Shown: positions 53,640-63,852, counted from the first letter of the stretch. The stretch is 64,000 nt of DNA from Hemicordylus capensis (GCF_027244095.1 NC_069658.1:266174687-266238686); one strand, 5' to 3'. The notes: generated from the letters alone by a model not told the origin. Translations and numbers: made by a program.

Positions 53640-56600
53640 CTGTGAACAACAAAGAGGCACGTGGGTGGTCAGGACCAGGAAGAAAGTCCCAGGAAAGCGA
53701 AGAGTAAGGCTGTGTATAGGCCACATTTCTGCAGGAATGCAGAACAAGTACAGAACATCATATTGACACCGAATTTACTTTTTAAAAACAGGGTGTCAAT
53801 GAGTTGGCCCGCTCCTGGTTAACCATGAACTCACTGCAGTTAATATTTTGCTATCCCACCAACAGAAAAAGGAGCAGGCTGTTAAGCTCATGCCATCAAC
53901 TCCTAAAGGAAGCACCAATTGCCTGCTTTTATTGTTTGGAACTTTGTGTTGTTCTTCAGTATTTTTAAAATTGTAATCCACTTTTGAATGCCTTGGCAGA
54001 AAAGTGGCATATAAATGTAGCAAATGCATGAACAAACAAATACATGAGTAAATGAATACAGCTTTGAATGATTAAATATGAATACTAATTATTAGACAAA
54101 CACATATATATGGGCCTCCCTCCCTCTCTGACATGAAACTTCCAGACCACAAAAGATAGAAAAATGCAGTTTCACAGGTAGGTTGCAGACCTTGCCAAGA
54201 CTACCAGAAAAATGGAAAATCCCCCAAAATTGATTAATTTGCCAGAAAATGCGGAAAAACTCTCCTATTAGAAAAACACGAGGAATGATACCTCACAACA
54301 AACTTTGGCAGTTTTCTTGGGTACTTTTCAAGACAGAAAGTCTAGCCTTTCGATGAACTATGAAGCAATAAACAATATATTTTTCAGTTCACTGCATTTT
54401 GTCGGATTCCCACGAAAATTGCTCAAGAAAAAACACGAGATATAAATACATTTTTCTAAACACACACACTCTTCTGCACATCAACTAACAATGAAGGGAG
54501 AGTGCACGGTCATTTTATTTATTGTGCAGGAGGACTGCTTGCAAACGGCCAGCCTGTTTTACTAGTATTACATAAACACCGTTGTGGCTTCATCCAGTCT
54601 CTACATTTCCATTCAAATAAAAGCAGCCACACATTTACCTCCTTTCCTACTTCACTGAGCTGCATGTGGACAGTGCATCACGCAACCTCCGAAGCTACAG
54701 CTTCTGATAGCGGAGGTGAACCCAGTAAGGCTTGAACCTCTGCCGCCGCCTCATACTGACTCTGACCCTTGGTCCATCTGGCTCAGTACTGTCTACACGG
54801 TCAAGCAGCAGCTCCCCAGGGTTGCAGGCAGGGATCTTTCCCGGCCTTTCCATCTGCAGATCCCAGGGACTGCACTTGGTACTTTCTGCAGACAAGGCAT
54901 ATTGGACTGGAGGAAGGGTTCCATTCGGGGGTGGTGGTAGTAGTGACATTGGATATCAGGGCATTAAGGCAATGGGAATTTGGGGGATAGGATCTTGCAG
55001 CAGTGGGGCAAAAGGAAAAAACAGGCAAAAGGGCAAAAATACAATTCAAGGTGCTGGCGATTACCTTTAAAGCCCTAAACAGCTTGGGCTGTGGGTAACT
55101 TAGGGACTGCCTGCTTCCAGCTCAACCTCACCACCTGACTAGGTCAGCAGACCTAGTTCTGCTCCATGTGCTGAAAACGGCTGAGAGTCGCAGTGCAGTA
55201 CCGTCCACACTGACTGGCAGTAGCTCTTCAGGGTTTCAGACAAGGGTATTTCCCAGCCCTACCTGGAGACACCAGAGACCACTGAACTACAGGCCCATCT
55301 CCAGAAGGCAGACGATTACTGCAGTGCCCAAGTGCATGCTTAATGTAACACGTAGTTTGTTCTCCGGACACAGAGGTCTATCCCAGACCTGATGCCCGAG
55401 ATGCTTTAACTAGAAATGTCAGGGACTGAAGCGGAGACCTCCTGAATGCAATTCTAGTGCTCTCCCACTGAGCCATCTGGACTGGAGGGAGGAGAAGCAG
55501 GTGGTGGTTGCAGCGGCACTACACGAACATTTCTCCCCCTCCTGGAATTCTGGTTGGGGGTTAGACTAGCTACCAAAGGAAGAAACAGCTTCCGCCGCCA
55601 TCTGCTTCAGGCTCTGCCAAACCAGCAGGTGCTTGACCTTGAGCCATTCATGACCCTTCTCCCCCTCACTGCCACACCACCTGGCAACATTTGGCAGGAC
55701 TTGGAAAGCGCTTTGCATGCACAAAGGTCCTGTAACAGTTCATCATCATCATAACCTTGAAGGCGAGCTCAGGGCTGGCAAAGCAGGGAGGTGAAAGGTG
55801 AAGACTCAAGTAGAACTGGGGAAGGAAGACAAGGCCAGACCACTGCTGAGATAAGCTGGAAGATGCCGAGCTGGGCTTTGGAAGAGCAGCAGGTGGGGAT
55901 CCACTCTTTCCACCCACGCAAGAAGAAAGTGAAAGATTCTTCAGGCCAGGCCAAATGTAAAGCATGTAGAGAAGCTCCAGCAGCCAGTCTGATTCTTAAC
56001 CAAGAAGTAACATTCTGGGAGTTTTACAGAGTTATGTGGAGGCTGGTTGTGTTAATTCTGGGGAGGGGGGAAGTGCTGTTAAAGAAGCTCTAGTGTGAAG
56101 GGAACAAGCAGCAGATCTAGAATGGTAGGACTAGATACTTAGCACAGAATATCTCTATCCTATTTCTGAGGCTGGCAAGTCTGCTTGCAGACTATCAACA
56201 GCAGAAATGGTGTTTGGGTGGGTGGTATGTCTGCTACCAGGGCAGGAAAACACCTCTACTATAGACCGGTATCTCCTGTCCCTTGCAATGTGTGTTCGTA
56301 GGCACTGAACTACCTTTGCTGTCAAAATAATGTGGGTGGGTGGGTGCGTTGGTTGTGGAGGGCCTGGATCATCTGGGCCACAGGGAGAAGCTGTGACCTG
56401 CTGCACTCTTCCCCTGAGCCCAAGGCAAGAGAGGGAGGGAGGGAGAAGGAGAGGAGGTGAGAGGAAGGCAAATAGGGAGAGAGGAAGGTCAGCAGAGAGA
56501 AGACGCTATGCAGGGGAAGCTGGAGCAAGGCAAAACAAGAGACAGAAGGAAGGGAGACAAAAGGGGAAGAATCAAATTGCTTTTCTTTTCTCCATATTAT

Positions 56601-59600
56601 TATTATTATTTGGCCTTTTCCCTTCCCTGACATTTCCTTCACGTGCAGGCTTGCACTTGTAGCATCCGATAACAGAAACAAGGACAAAAGAGTAAGTTTC
56701 CAGTCTCCATCGCTGCAGCAAACACCCTGGCTGAGCTCAGGAAAAAGCAGTCCCATTGAAATAAAAAAGGACAAGCTATTTTTAGTTTCAATGGAACTGC
56801 TTTGAATAATTTTTCACAGCATGTCAGTCCCTGAAAATAAACTGACAGTTCTGCTAAATGTATTGCAAGGATTCCAGAAGTTATGGGGTGCTAAGGTGGG
56901 AGTTTCCCCACAGATCTCAGTTCCTCCCACTGGATCCCAGAATTTCAGTCTTCACCCACCCTCCAAGAGTTCTGACCCTTCTTTATCAGCAGTCCCTCAA
57001 AAACTATTGTATATGAAATTCTAAATGTTGGTCTTAAAAAGGCCCAGCAACAAAAAAGAAAAAGGAAAAAAATACCACGCCAAAATGAAAGGGTGTGAAC
57101 CAATGTGCACACTTTATTCAGGAGCATGGCATTCAGTATAAAGACAATACTGCAGCAAATGGATCAGTGGTCTGATTCAGTATATGGCATTTTCAGATAA
57201 GTTCATCCCAGCATTATAGTCTCCTCGTTGACACCTATACAGCTTGCCTTTGCAGAGACATTCAAAAGTGTCTACCACCAGAAAGGAGCAGTCTGGGTGA
57301 GTACTGCCAGTAAGGAGGGTGGGGCAGCCAGGCCTGGGTAGTTAGCGCTAATCAGGTTGAGAGATTATCCTGATTGAAAATGGCACCAAGCTCAATATAA
57401 CCAGCACCCCCTGCTGCTGATGAAACAATCCAATTTGGGGCAGGACTGGGTCCCTCATATGACATCTTTGCTCCTCTCCAGCTCACCAAGATCCCTTTTG
57501 TGTTTCCAGAGCAGATTCCCAAAGGAGGTTCTAGATGGACTTTCTCCCTTGATATGCTATTGGGGCTTCCAAGTTTCTGTTCGGCATTGCAGGAAGGGAA
57601 GAGGATGCCCTGTTTGTCAAGCTCCTGAATTGACTAAATTGTGGAAATATAGGTAGGCTTCCCTATCAGCATCCTGCTCTTTCTTGGATACAGAGACTCC
57701 TTCATAAGCATTTTAATGTCCGTAGAGCTGGTGACCAGGAATTTACACTCAGGAGTTATGCAACTGGTAACATGTAACTGGGAGGTCATTTAGACTAATT
57801 CTTTGCCCCAAAGCAGAAACATCCAGCATTTCTCCTCTCCATTATCAAGCTACACTGTCCTAGCCAATAACAAGTGAATACAGACCAGAGTCTGCAGAGT
57901 ATATAGCTCCAGATAATTCAAACAAGCAAGTCAAGCAATACTATTAAGGCAGAACAAAGTGTATGTTTGCACCACTGTTCTGCAGGCTGCAGAATGTGGT
58001 ACTGGTTGCAGAATTCAACTTCCTGAGATTATCTGCTTTAATTTTGTTTCCCCAAGTCTAACTCTTATGATTGCCAAGATATTCTGAAAGTGTGCAGGTG
58101 ATGCCTGGTGAAAGCTCAGGTGCTGGAGGAATTGCCAAATAAGATTTCCTGAAATGGATGGCACTATAGCTCAGTGGAAGCATACCTACTTTGCATGCAG
58201 AAGGCCTCAGATTCAATCCCTGGCATCTCCAGGTAGAGCTGGGGGAAACTCCTGAATCTCTGAAAAGCTGCTGCCAGTCAAGGTTGACAATACTGAGCTA
58301 GATGGACCAATGGTCTGACTCAGCATAAGGCAGCTTCCTATGTACTTGTTCCTTCTAAGAATAAATTGTACAAAAAAATTTACAAAGTAAGGCATACATA
58401 TTTGGAAGAGTGGCAGCTTTAAAATCTGATTTGAATCTAAAGACCAATAGAAATACAATTCACTTCCTTCAATTGTACTCCCAGTATATTATTTATATAA
58501 CTCCACCTATGCATGTGGTGCTTTGCAATGTAACATATGTGAAAAAGACAGGTCCCTCCCCTGAGGAGATTACAATCTAAATTTCAACACTAAAGGGAGA
58601 CAACAGCGGAAGGGGGAAAGGAAAAGGACAGACATGAGAGCAAGTGCAATTATACACATGTGCAGGCCACCCAAAGCCTGTTTACTCAAAAGCAAGTCCA
58701 ACTGAGTTCAGTGGGGCTTACTCCCAAGTGAGCATGCATAGGAATGCAGCTTTAGGCTATGTTTCAGCTGGGAGTAAGTACGAAAGGGTTAAACCAAAGG
58801 CTTCAGCCGAGTCCAGCTATAATGAAATCTACCTTGTCAATGGGAAGCCAATACAGTTGCTTGTTTCTCCTGATGCCTTACTCATTAGGGCTCAGTGTGA
58901 AAAAGCGGACTCCAGGCAAAAAATATGTACAGTACATGCACTGTACAAGGATGAATAACAATAAATCAATTGATGATTCACCAGGTGTGCCAATTCAACA
59001 GCTGCTTTCTCAAAGGGGGGCGGGGCAGGAATGACTGTCATTATGAGGAAAATTACTCAAAGTAATCCCTCTTTCAATGGGACTGCTTTGAGTAATTTTC
59101 CTAATCTTGTCAGCCATCCACAGTAAGACCTAATACCAAAGAAATTCATATGGCAATAAAGTAATAGCTCTCATTTTCTCATATTGATTTATTGATTAAG
59201 TGCTGTCAAGTCAATGTCAACTCTTAGTGACCACATAGATAGATTCTCTCCAAGATGATCTGTCTACAACTTGGCCTTTAAGGTCTCTCAGTGGTGCCTG
59301 CCGTAATCGAGTCCATCCACCTTGCTGCTGGCTGTCCTCTTCTTCTCTTTCTTTCAACTTTTCCCAGCTTCTCAAGGGAGCTGGATCTTCACATAATGTG
59401 TCTGAAGTATGATAGTTTGAGCCTGGACATTTGTGCCTCGAGTGGAAATTCTGGATCGATTTGTTCTATGATCCATTTGTTCATTTGTTTGTTTTCCTGG
59501 CTGTCCATGGTATCCTCAAAAGTCTTCTCTAGCACCAAAGTTCAAAAGTGTCAATGCTTTTTCTATCTTGCTTCTTCTAAGTCCAGCTATTGCATCCATA

Positions 59601-61521
59601 GAGTGTCACGGGGAAAACCATGGTCTGAACTATTCTAATCTTTGTAGGTGCAGACACGTCACGGCATCTAAATATCCTTTCCAAGGCCTTCATTGCAACC
59701 CTACCAAGTGCTAGTCTGCAGCGTATTTCTTGACTAATACGTTGTATTACGCCGCAATATGAATATGTAATACTTCTAATACGCTGTAATACAGCGTATT
59801 TCTTGACCAATACTTTACTATTTTATTAAAAAGTGTTTTGTATCTTCTGTATGTTGCACTGTTGATCCCCTGCTTGGTGTGTGTTGGAAATCACTATTTC
59901 TTCTTATTGGCTCTTCTGAGTTTTGCCAGAACATGATCCCTCAGGAGTGTTAATGGCACTAAAGTACACTGAGGGAGGAGGCAAAGAAGATGAAAGAGAG
60001 GATGGGGTGGTGGGGGTGGGTGGGTACCAAGCGAAGCTGACTGTCAGGAGAGCTGGTCTTGTGGTAGCAAGCATGACTTGTCCCCATAGCTAAGCAGGGT
60101 CTGCCCTGGTTGCATATGAATGAGAGACTTGATGTGTGAGCACTGCAAGATATTCCCCTCAGGGGATAAAGCCGCTCTGGGAAGAGCAGAAGGTTTCAAG
60201 TTCCCTCCCTGGCCTCTCCAAGATAGGGCTGAGAGAGAGTCCTGCCTGCAACCTTGGAGAAGCCGCTGCCAGTCTGTGAAGACAATACTGAGCTAGATAG
60301 ACCAATGGTCTGACTCGGTATATGGCAGTTTCCTATGTTCCTATGAGATTTAGCACAGGCAAAAAAAAATCTCTTCACACAATGAAGCTATTCTCACGAG
60401 CAACAGAAACTGGGCTAATGAAGCCTAGACCGGTTCCTGATGCTCTTGTGCACCAACAGGAGCTTGCTTACGGAGCCCACCATTTAACCTGAGTTTTGGG
60501 CGTGAGCACATCCAAAAAACGGGTTACTGGATCGTGTGTCTGCTTGCAGCTGTGGTGGACACACTCGGGGAGGGGGGATCGCAGAAATACCCTGTGCACT
60601 TGCACAGTACATTACTGGGGCTCCAGGGGGTGGGGCACCGCGCAGCAGCACTTCCCTTCAACTGAGCTGCCGGGCAAGGCACGGGCGGACAGAAGAAGTC
60701 CCCCTGCTCGTCTGCGCTGAAGTGCAGGTCAGAAGAAGATCCGCCCGCCCAGAGCCCTGGCTGTGATTGTCTGCAGGGAAGTAAGCATGGGCTTACTCCC
60801 CGCAAAAGAGGGTAGCCTTCTCATGTGATCGTGAGAATAGTTTCAATGTGTGATGGCCACTGACTTCAAAGGCTGTAAAAAGGGGTTAGACAAATTCATA
60901 GAGGACATGATTAGCCATGATAAGCAGATAGTGTCTCCATGTTCAGTGGCATGTTCAGCGGTTGCTGAGAGGCAAGGGGTGCGGGATGAGGGAGCTATTT
61001 ATTTGTTTGTTTGTTTGTTTGTTTAAAATATTTATACCACGCCCTTCCAGTATACTACTGCTCGGGGTGGCTCACAACAATACGACAGATGCAATATAAA
61101 ATAAAAATAATAAAATTAACCAAATTGAGTAAACAAGTTTAAAAGTCAGGTTAAAAACCACAATCAGTACAAAGTTCAAATTAAAAGTTATTTTACAAGC
61201 TAAAAACAAAGAATTATAAAAACTAAAAACTAAAGAAAGCTATTGTTTTCATGCCTTGATTATCGGCTTCCCAGGAACATCCAATTGGCCACTATTGGGT
61301 GCTTGACTAGATGGACATTTGGTCTGATCCAGCAGATATCTTCTCATGTTCTTAGAAACTATTCTCACTGTGTTGTTCTCACTCACCTGTTTGCCTGGCT
61401 CCTGGGCCCTTCCCCACCACAGAGGTGCCAGGGGTAAAGGAACCAACATAAGTAACAGGAATCTTTGGGATCACAGCTCCCCGGACTCGTTGGGGGTCAG
61501 CATCAACCACTCGCCCAGCTC
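51706..61521 (-). CDS. PRRT3: PRRT3, proline-rich transmembrane protein 3, last two exons seen
   Basis: Exon 61387-61521 joins 51706-53639 in phase 1 (G plus AT gives Asp), giving about 688 residues of the C-terminal part. PRRT3 is a multi-pass membrane protein of unknown molecular role (family knowledge). Identity rests on the position and strand (tail to tail with CRELD1, as in human) and on motifs I recall from the mammalian protein: RRGLIRVTTQR, HVYGSGVLFLL, LVDPYGS, EVPEYPNNCYD, LEFRPPSPINLSRSIDEALF, REHLVRDSIF, SLKISWNPWRHGLSS. The human N-terminal ectodomain is long and proline-rich; here only part is seen, and the signal-peptide exon was not recognised up to base 64000. PRRT4 is the paralogue alternative. 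Confidence 0.88.
53925..54060 (+). repeat. LINE-type 3' end
   Basis: AATTGTAATCCACTTTTGAA, GCAGAAAAGTGGCATATAAA and AACAAACAAATACATGAGTA repeat the 3' end form of the LINE at 13005-13225. Confidence 0.5.
54060..54740. other. PRRT3 intron, nothing recognised
   Basis: A/T-rich; no element ends or exon-like frame could be supported. Confidence 0.35.
54755..54905 (-). mobile_element. tRNA-Ala-like SINE, old
   Basis: CTTGGTCCATCTGGCTCAGT, ACTGTCTACACGGTCAAGCA, GATCCCAGGGACTGCACTTG. Confidence 0.65.
55033..55180 (+). repeat. LINE reverse-transcriptase C-terminal fragment
   Basis: CAATTCAAGGTGCTGGCGAT, ACCTTTAAAGCCCTAAACAG, CTTGGGCTGTGGGTAACTTA decode imperfectly as the F.VL.., KALN.LG, GYL pattern found in many LINE C-termini. 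Confidence 0.45.
55192..55478 (-). mobile_element. tRNA-Ala-like SINE fragments
   Basis: 55192-55302 carries GTCCACACTGACTGGCAGTA and ACTGAACTACAGGCCC; 55419-55478 carries TGTCAGGGACTGAAGCGGAG and CTCTCCCACTGAGCCATCT. Two degraded pieces, possibly from two copies. Confidence 0.55.
55480..56735. other. PRRT3 intron, purine-rich tract, no element recognised
   Basis: 56420-56560 is strongly purine-rich (GAGAGGGAGGGAGGGAGAAG type). No exon or repeat ends were supported. Confidence 0.4.
56741..56829. mobile_element. Foldback MITE, GGCTGACATGATG family, partial
   Basis: GAAAAAGCAGTCCCATTGAA pairs with TTCAATGGAACTGCTTTGAA; right end CACAGCATGTCAGTCC. Confidence 0.6.
57145..57200 (+). mobile_element. 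SINE tail remnant
   Basis: CAATACTGCAGCAAATGGAT, CAGTGGTCTGATTCAGTATA, TGGCA only. Confidence 0.55.
57200..58150. other. PRRT3 intron, nothing recognised
   Basis: No supported exon, SINE or transposon end. Confidence 0.35.
58155..58343 (+). mobile_element. tRNA-Ala-like SINE, well preserved
   Basis: Head GGCACTATAGCTCAGTGGAA, CTTTGCATGCAGAAGGCCTC, AGATTCAATCCCTGGCATCT; tail GAGCTAGATGGACCAATGGT, CTGACTCAGCATAAGGCAGC. The head follows tRNA-Ala(TGC) arm by arm. Confidence 0.88.
59032..59115. mobile_element. Foldback MITE, GGCTGACATGATG family
   Basis: TGACTGTCATTATGAGGAAA, ATTACTCAAAGTAATCCC pair with GGGACTGCTTTGAGTAATTT and CTTGTCAGCCA. Confidence 0.7.
59188..59742 (-). mobile_element. BovB/RTE LINE, 5'-truncated copy
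   Basis: The reverse strand encodes RRLALGRVAMKALERIFRCR-like sequence (here CRLALGRVAMKALERIFRCR) and TMVFPVTLYGCNSWT; 3' end GACTTGACAGCACTTAATCA. Covers nearly the same part of the LINE as 5722-6285. Confidence 0.86.
59722..59815. repeat. Direct repeat at the BovB edge
   Basis: GCGTATTTCTTGACTAATAC (59721-59740) and GCGTATTTCTTGACCAATAC about 76 bp later, with several TAATAC/GTATTA inversions between them. Confidence 0.7.
60042..60344 (+). mobile_element. 5S-rRNA-derived SINE, best copy
   Basis: AGGAGAGCTGGTCTTGTGGT, AGCTAAGCAGGGTCTGCCCT, GGTTGCATATGAATGAGAGA; tail GAGCTAGATAGACCAATGGT, TATGGCAGTTTCCTATGTTC. The head keeps all three parts of the 5S internal control region in recognisable form. 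Confidence 0.87.
60378..60834. mobile_element. MITE with AAGCTATTCTCACGA ends
   Basis: Left AAGCTATTCTCACGAG and right ATCGTGAGAATAGTTT are inverted; CAATG lies on both sides. GC-rich inside with small hairpins such as GTGTGTC/GACACAC, AGTAAG/CTTACT and a terminal TTCTCATGTGATCGTGAGAA. No coding sequence. Confidence 0.7.
60995..61235 (+). repeat. A/T-rich interspersed repeat nested in LINE
   Basis: Opens with (TTTG)n, then TATACCACGCCCTTCCAG, GGGGTGGCTCACAACAATAC and a long A-rich tract. Related to 1617-1790. Confidence 0.6.
61387..61521 (-). CDS. PRRT3: PRRT3 upstream exon, proline-rich ectodomain
   Basis: A 135-base phase 1-1 exon with acceptor CCTCTCTTTCAG and donor ACAG/gtgagt. Encodes GAGRVVDADPQRVRGAVIPK, IPVTYVGSFTPGTSVVGKGP, GARQT. 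The frame joins the terminal exon correctly. A 7.7-kb intron full of SINEs separates them. I cannot see a clear exon further upstream. Confidence 0.75.
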
Positions 61522-61529
61522 CTGAAAGA

Positions 61530-62890
61530 GAGGGAAAGGCCTCAGGTGGATCCAACAACCTGCAGTCTCCCTCCATTTGCTCCTACCTAGTGGAAAGGAA
61601 GATCCCACTGGCTCCTACCTCAAAACTTTTACCCTGTCCTTCCATGGAGCTTTGCAGCCTAGGCAATACTGATCAGAGGAAGTGGATGAGAAAATTGCTA
61701 TGTCTCATGGGAAATCCTTCCTAGAGGGGTTCCAACTGGCATAAGCACAAGGTGAACCGTGACAAGAGCCTGCATGCTACCCACCTCCAATTGCTACCGC
61801 TCTACTACTCCCCCCCCACTGCATAATACTCTGTCTTCTCACAGGGCCACCACCCCACACACCCAGCTGCACAAGCAAAGCTGTCAGCAATTCCTTTTTA
61901 CTCCCAGCCTCTTTTCTAAGGAAGTGAATCATCCATCACAACCAAACATGTCTTCCCCCACTGCTCTATTAAAATGACTCAACTCAATCCCACTTCAGCT
62001 TCATGCACAACCTGTACACGGCCAAGCTACGTCAGCCATCATTAGCACCGCTGTATTACCACCCCCACAACCACCCCAGGATAGCCATTCCTTTTCCTCC
62101 AGCACTCCCAAGCCGTCTCCCTGGTAACCACAGATTCCCCTCCTGCTCCCCCAATCTCCTCGCCATCTTGCTTCCAGTTCCTAACTTCGGCTTGGTCCCC
62201 AAAATAGCTTGGTTAGTTGCTTCTCCCACACAAAATATGTTCCCCCGCTATCAGGAGTGGCCCAAGTCAGGGGGCCTTGATGCCGGAAGTGGTACAGCAA
62301 AGCTTTGCCTCCAGCCCTCCGCTGGCAGTGCGGCGACCATGGCTTGCCATTCTTCCCCCTGCCACCCTCCACAGTGGTGTCCAAAGTGCACCACTCCTCA
62401 TTCTTCCCACAAAAGTGTGTGCCACTCTCCCTCACCCAGGAGGGGATGAGGAGCAGCAGCAGGGGCTTTGACCAGGAGCGGACAGGAAAGGGGGGAAAGG
62501 AGATATGGGGGCAGGCGGGGAAGATAGAGACTGAGGAGGGGGAGAAAGGAGAGGCAGCAGTTGGCAGGCACTCACAAAGGTGGAGGCAGGAAGATGGTGC
62601 TCACCAAATTCCCTTGGCCCATCTCCTCAGGCAACTGCGGCAGTTCACCTCATGGTAGGGCCGGCCCTGCCTACTATATCCCATAACCATAACGCCCACA
62701 ATCTTCTCATTCACACAACAAAGTGTGTGGGGGGGTGAGAGAAAGAAATACTACCAGTGGTTCCACCAGAAAATAGGGGGAGAGTGTCCTGCAGGGAGTT
62801 GAACCAAACCCCCAAACCAGTTCAGTTCAAAGAGGTTTCTTTCAGTGAACCAGAACCAAACCCTGAAACACAAATAGTTGTAACTAGCTC
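61530..62890. other. PRRT3 upstream intron or flank, no exon recognised
   Basis: C-rich on the + strand to about 62250, then GC-rich to 62660. I looked for a reverse-strand exon with AG/GT ends and a phase 1 exit and found none I could support. No known repeats seen. Confidence 0.35.
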
Positions 62891-62896
62891 AAAGCT

Positions 62897-63149
62897 AAAG
62901 GTAAAGTGTGCCATCAAGTCGGTGTCGACTCCTGGCGCCCACAGAGCCCCGTGGTTGTCTTTGTTAGAATACAGGAGGGGTTTACCATTGCCATCTCCCG
63001 CGCAGTATGAGATGATGCCTTTCAGCATCTTCCTATATCGCTGCTGCCCAATATAAGTGTTTCCCATAGTCTGGGAAATATACCAGTGGGGATTCGAACC
63101 AGCAACCTCCGTCTTGCTAGTCAAGTCATTTCCCCGCTGTGCCATTAGG
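62897..63149 (-). mobile_element. Sauria SINE, well preserved
   Basis: Reverse copy: AAAGGTAAAGTGTGCCATCA (tail end), AGTCGGTGTCGACTCCTGGC (BovB-like), GGGATTCGAACCAGCAACCT (box B), TTTCCCCGCTGTGCCATTAG (head). Confidence 0.9.
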
Positions 63150-63405
63150 TGGCTAGTTCAAAGCTGGTGGTTCAATAATCAACCACTCGGCTTTCAATTA
63201 TGCAATTAATGTTTTGCTTTCCTGTATTTTTAGTTATGTTGTATTTTGCTTACAAACAACTCTAAAATAAATAGTTTTAAAATAATCAATATTTTTTCTC
63301 AAGTTAAACAGAGGTAGTTGTATCCGTTTTATAGTGACATTGCAAATAAAAGAATCTGATACTATTCTGCATGAGGTGTATCTAAACCAGATCAAAACTG
63401 ATTCT
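63150..63405. other. A/T-rich, nothing recognised
   Basis: Lies between the Sauria SINE and the hairpin chain; no feature could be supported. Confidence 0.35.
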
Positions 63406-63852
63406 AGGAGGCGGGTCTCACAATCAGTGAGACCCGCTTTTGCGGGGAGAGCAGGCTAAGCCCGCTCTCCCTGTACACAATCCCAGTGGGAGCCCTGGGC
63501 GGCCGGATTGGCCGCCCAAACGATTGCTGGCTCCGTGACGGAGCCGGTAGGTGCTGGGGAGCTCGGGGGCCGCATGGCCCCTGGAAGCTCCAGTATGCCC
63601 TGCACGAGTGTGCAGGGTATACTGGGGAGACCCCTGGAGCTGGAAGGTGGCTTTTTACCTCCCCTCTAGGGGTCTCCTTGTGAGTAGGCGCGGCGCGGCT
63701 ACTCACGATCTTGAAAACCAGGTTTGCAGAGTGCTCGCTCCGCAAACCTGGTTTTAGGGGATGGATACTTGAGCGGGTTACCCGCTCTAGAACACCGAGC
63801 TCGCAGCTGAGCCCGGTGGTTCTCACAATTTTCTGCAATCGTGAGAACAGCC
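63406..63852. mobile_element. Chain-of-hairpins element (about twelve palindromes in a row)
   Basis: A CpG-rich block in A/T-rich DNA. Stems read by hand: 63411-20/63428-37, 63445-52/63464-71, 63497-504/63510-17, 63529-35/63539-45, 63566-71/63576-81, 63591-605/63610-24 (15 bp, one mismatch), 63626-35/63668-77, 63680-87/63699-706, 63714-27/63742-55 (14 bp exact), 63771-77/63781-87, 63794-802/63809-17, 63819-26/63841-48. First and last stems share TCTCAC/GTGAGA. The right end GTGAGAACAGCCTC matches 60834 and 36243. No coding sequence. Confidence 0.8.

Larger units (their letters stand above)
60350..61356 (+). mobile_element. CR1-group LINE 3' end with two nested insertions
   Basis: Pieces 60350-60377 (AGGCAAAAAAAAATCTCTTC), 60835-60994 (GATGGCCACTGACTTCAAAG, GGGGTTAGACAAATTCATAG) and 61236-61356 (GACTAGATGGACATTTGGTC, TGATCCAGCAG, CATGTTCTTA) are co-linear with 14130-14460. 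The gaps hold a MITE and an A/T-rich repeat flanked by AGCTATT on both sides. Confidence 0.8.

Noticed and set aside
53640-53724. Extension of the PRRT3 frame to an upstream ATG
   Set aside because: A good acceptor lies at 53640 and the phase joins the exon at 61387-61521, so this piece is intron.
58155-58230. A tRNA-Ala gene
   Set aside because: The cloverleaf is degraded and it continues into a SINE tail; it is a retroposon head.
60060-60150. A 5S rRNA gene
   Set aside because: Only the internal promoter part resembles 5S, and the rest is a SINE body with a LINE-type tail.
62181-62471. Possible PRRT3 N-terminal exon in GC-rich DNA
   Set aside because: No signal-peptide-like stretch, no proline-rich frame on the reverse strand and no splice pair with the needed phase.
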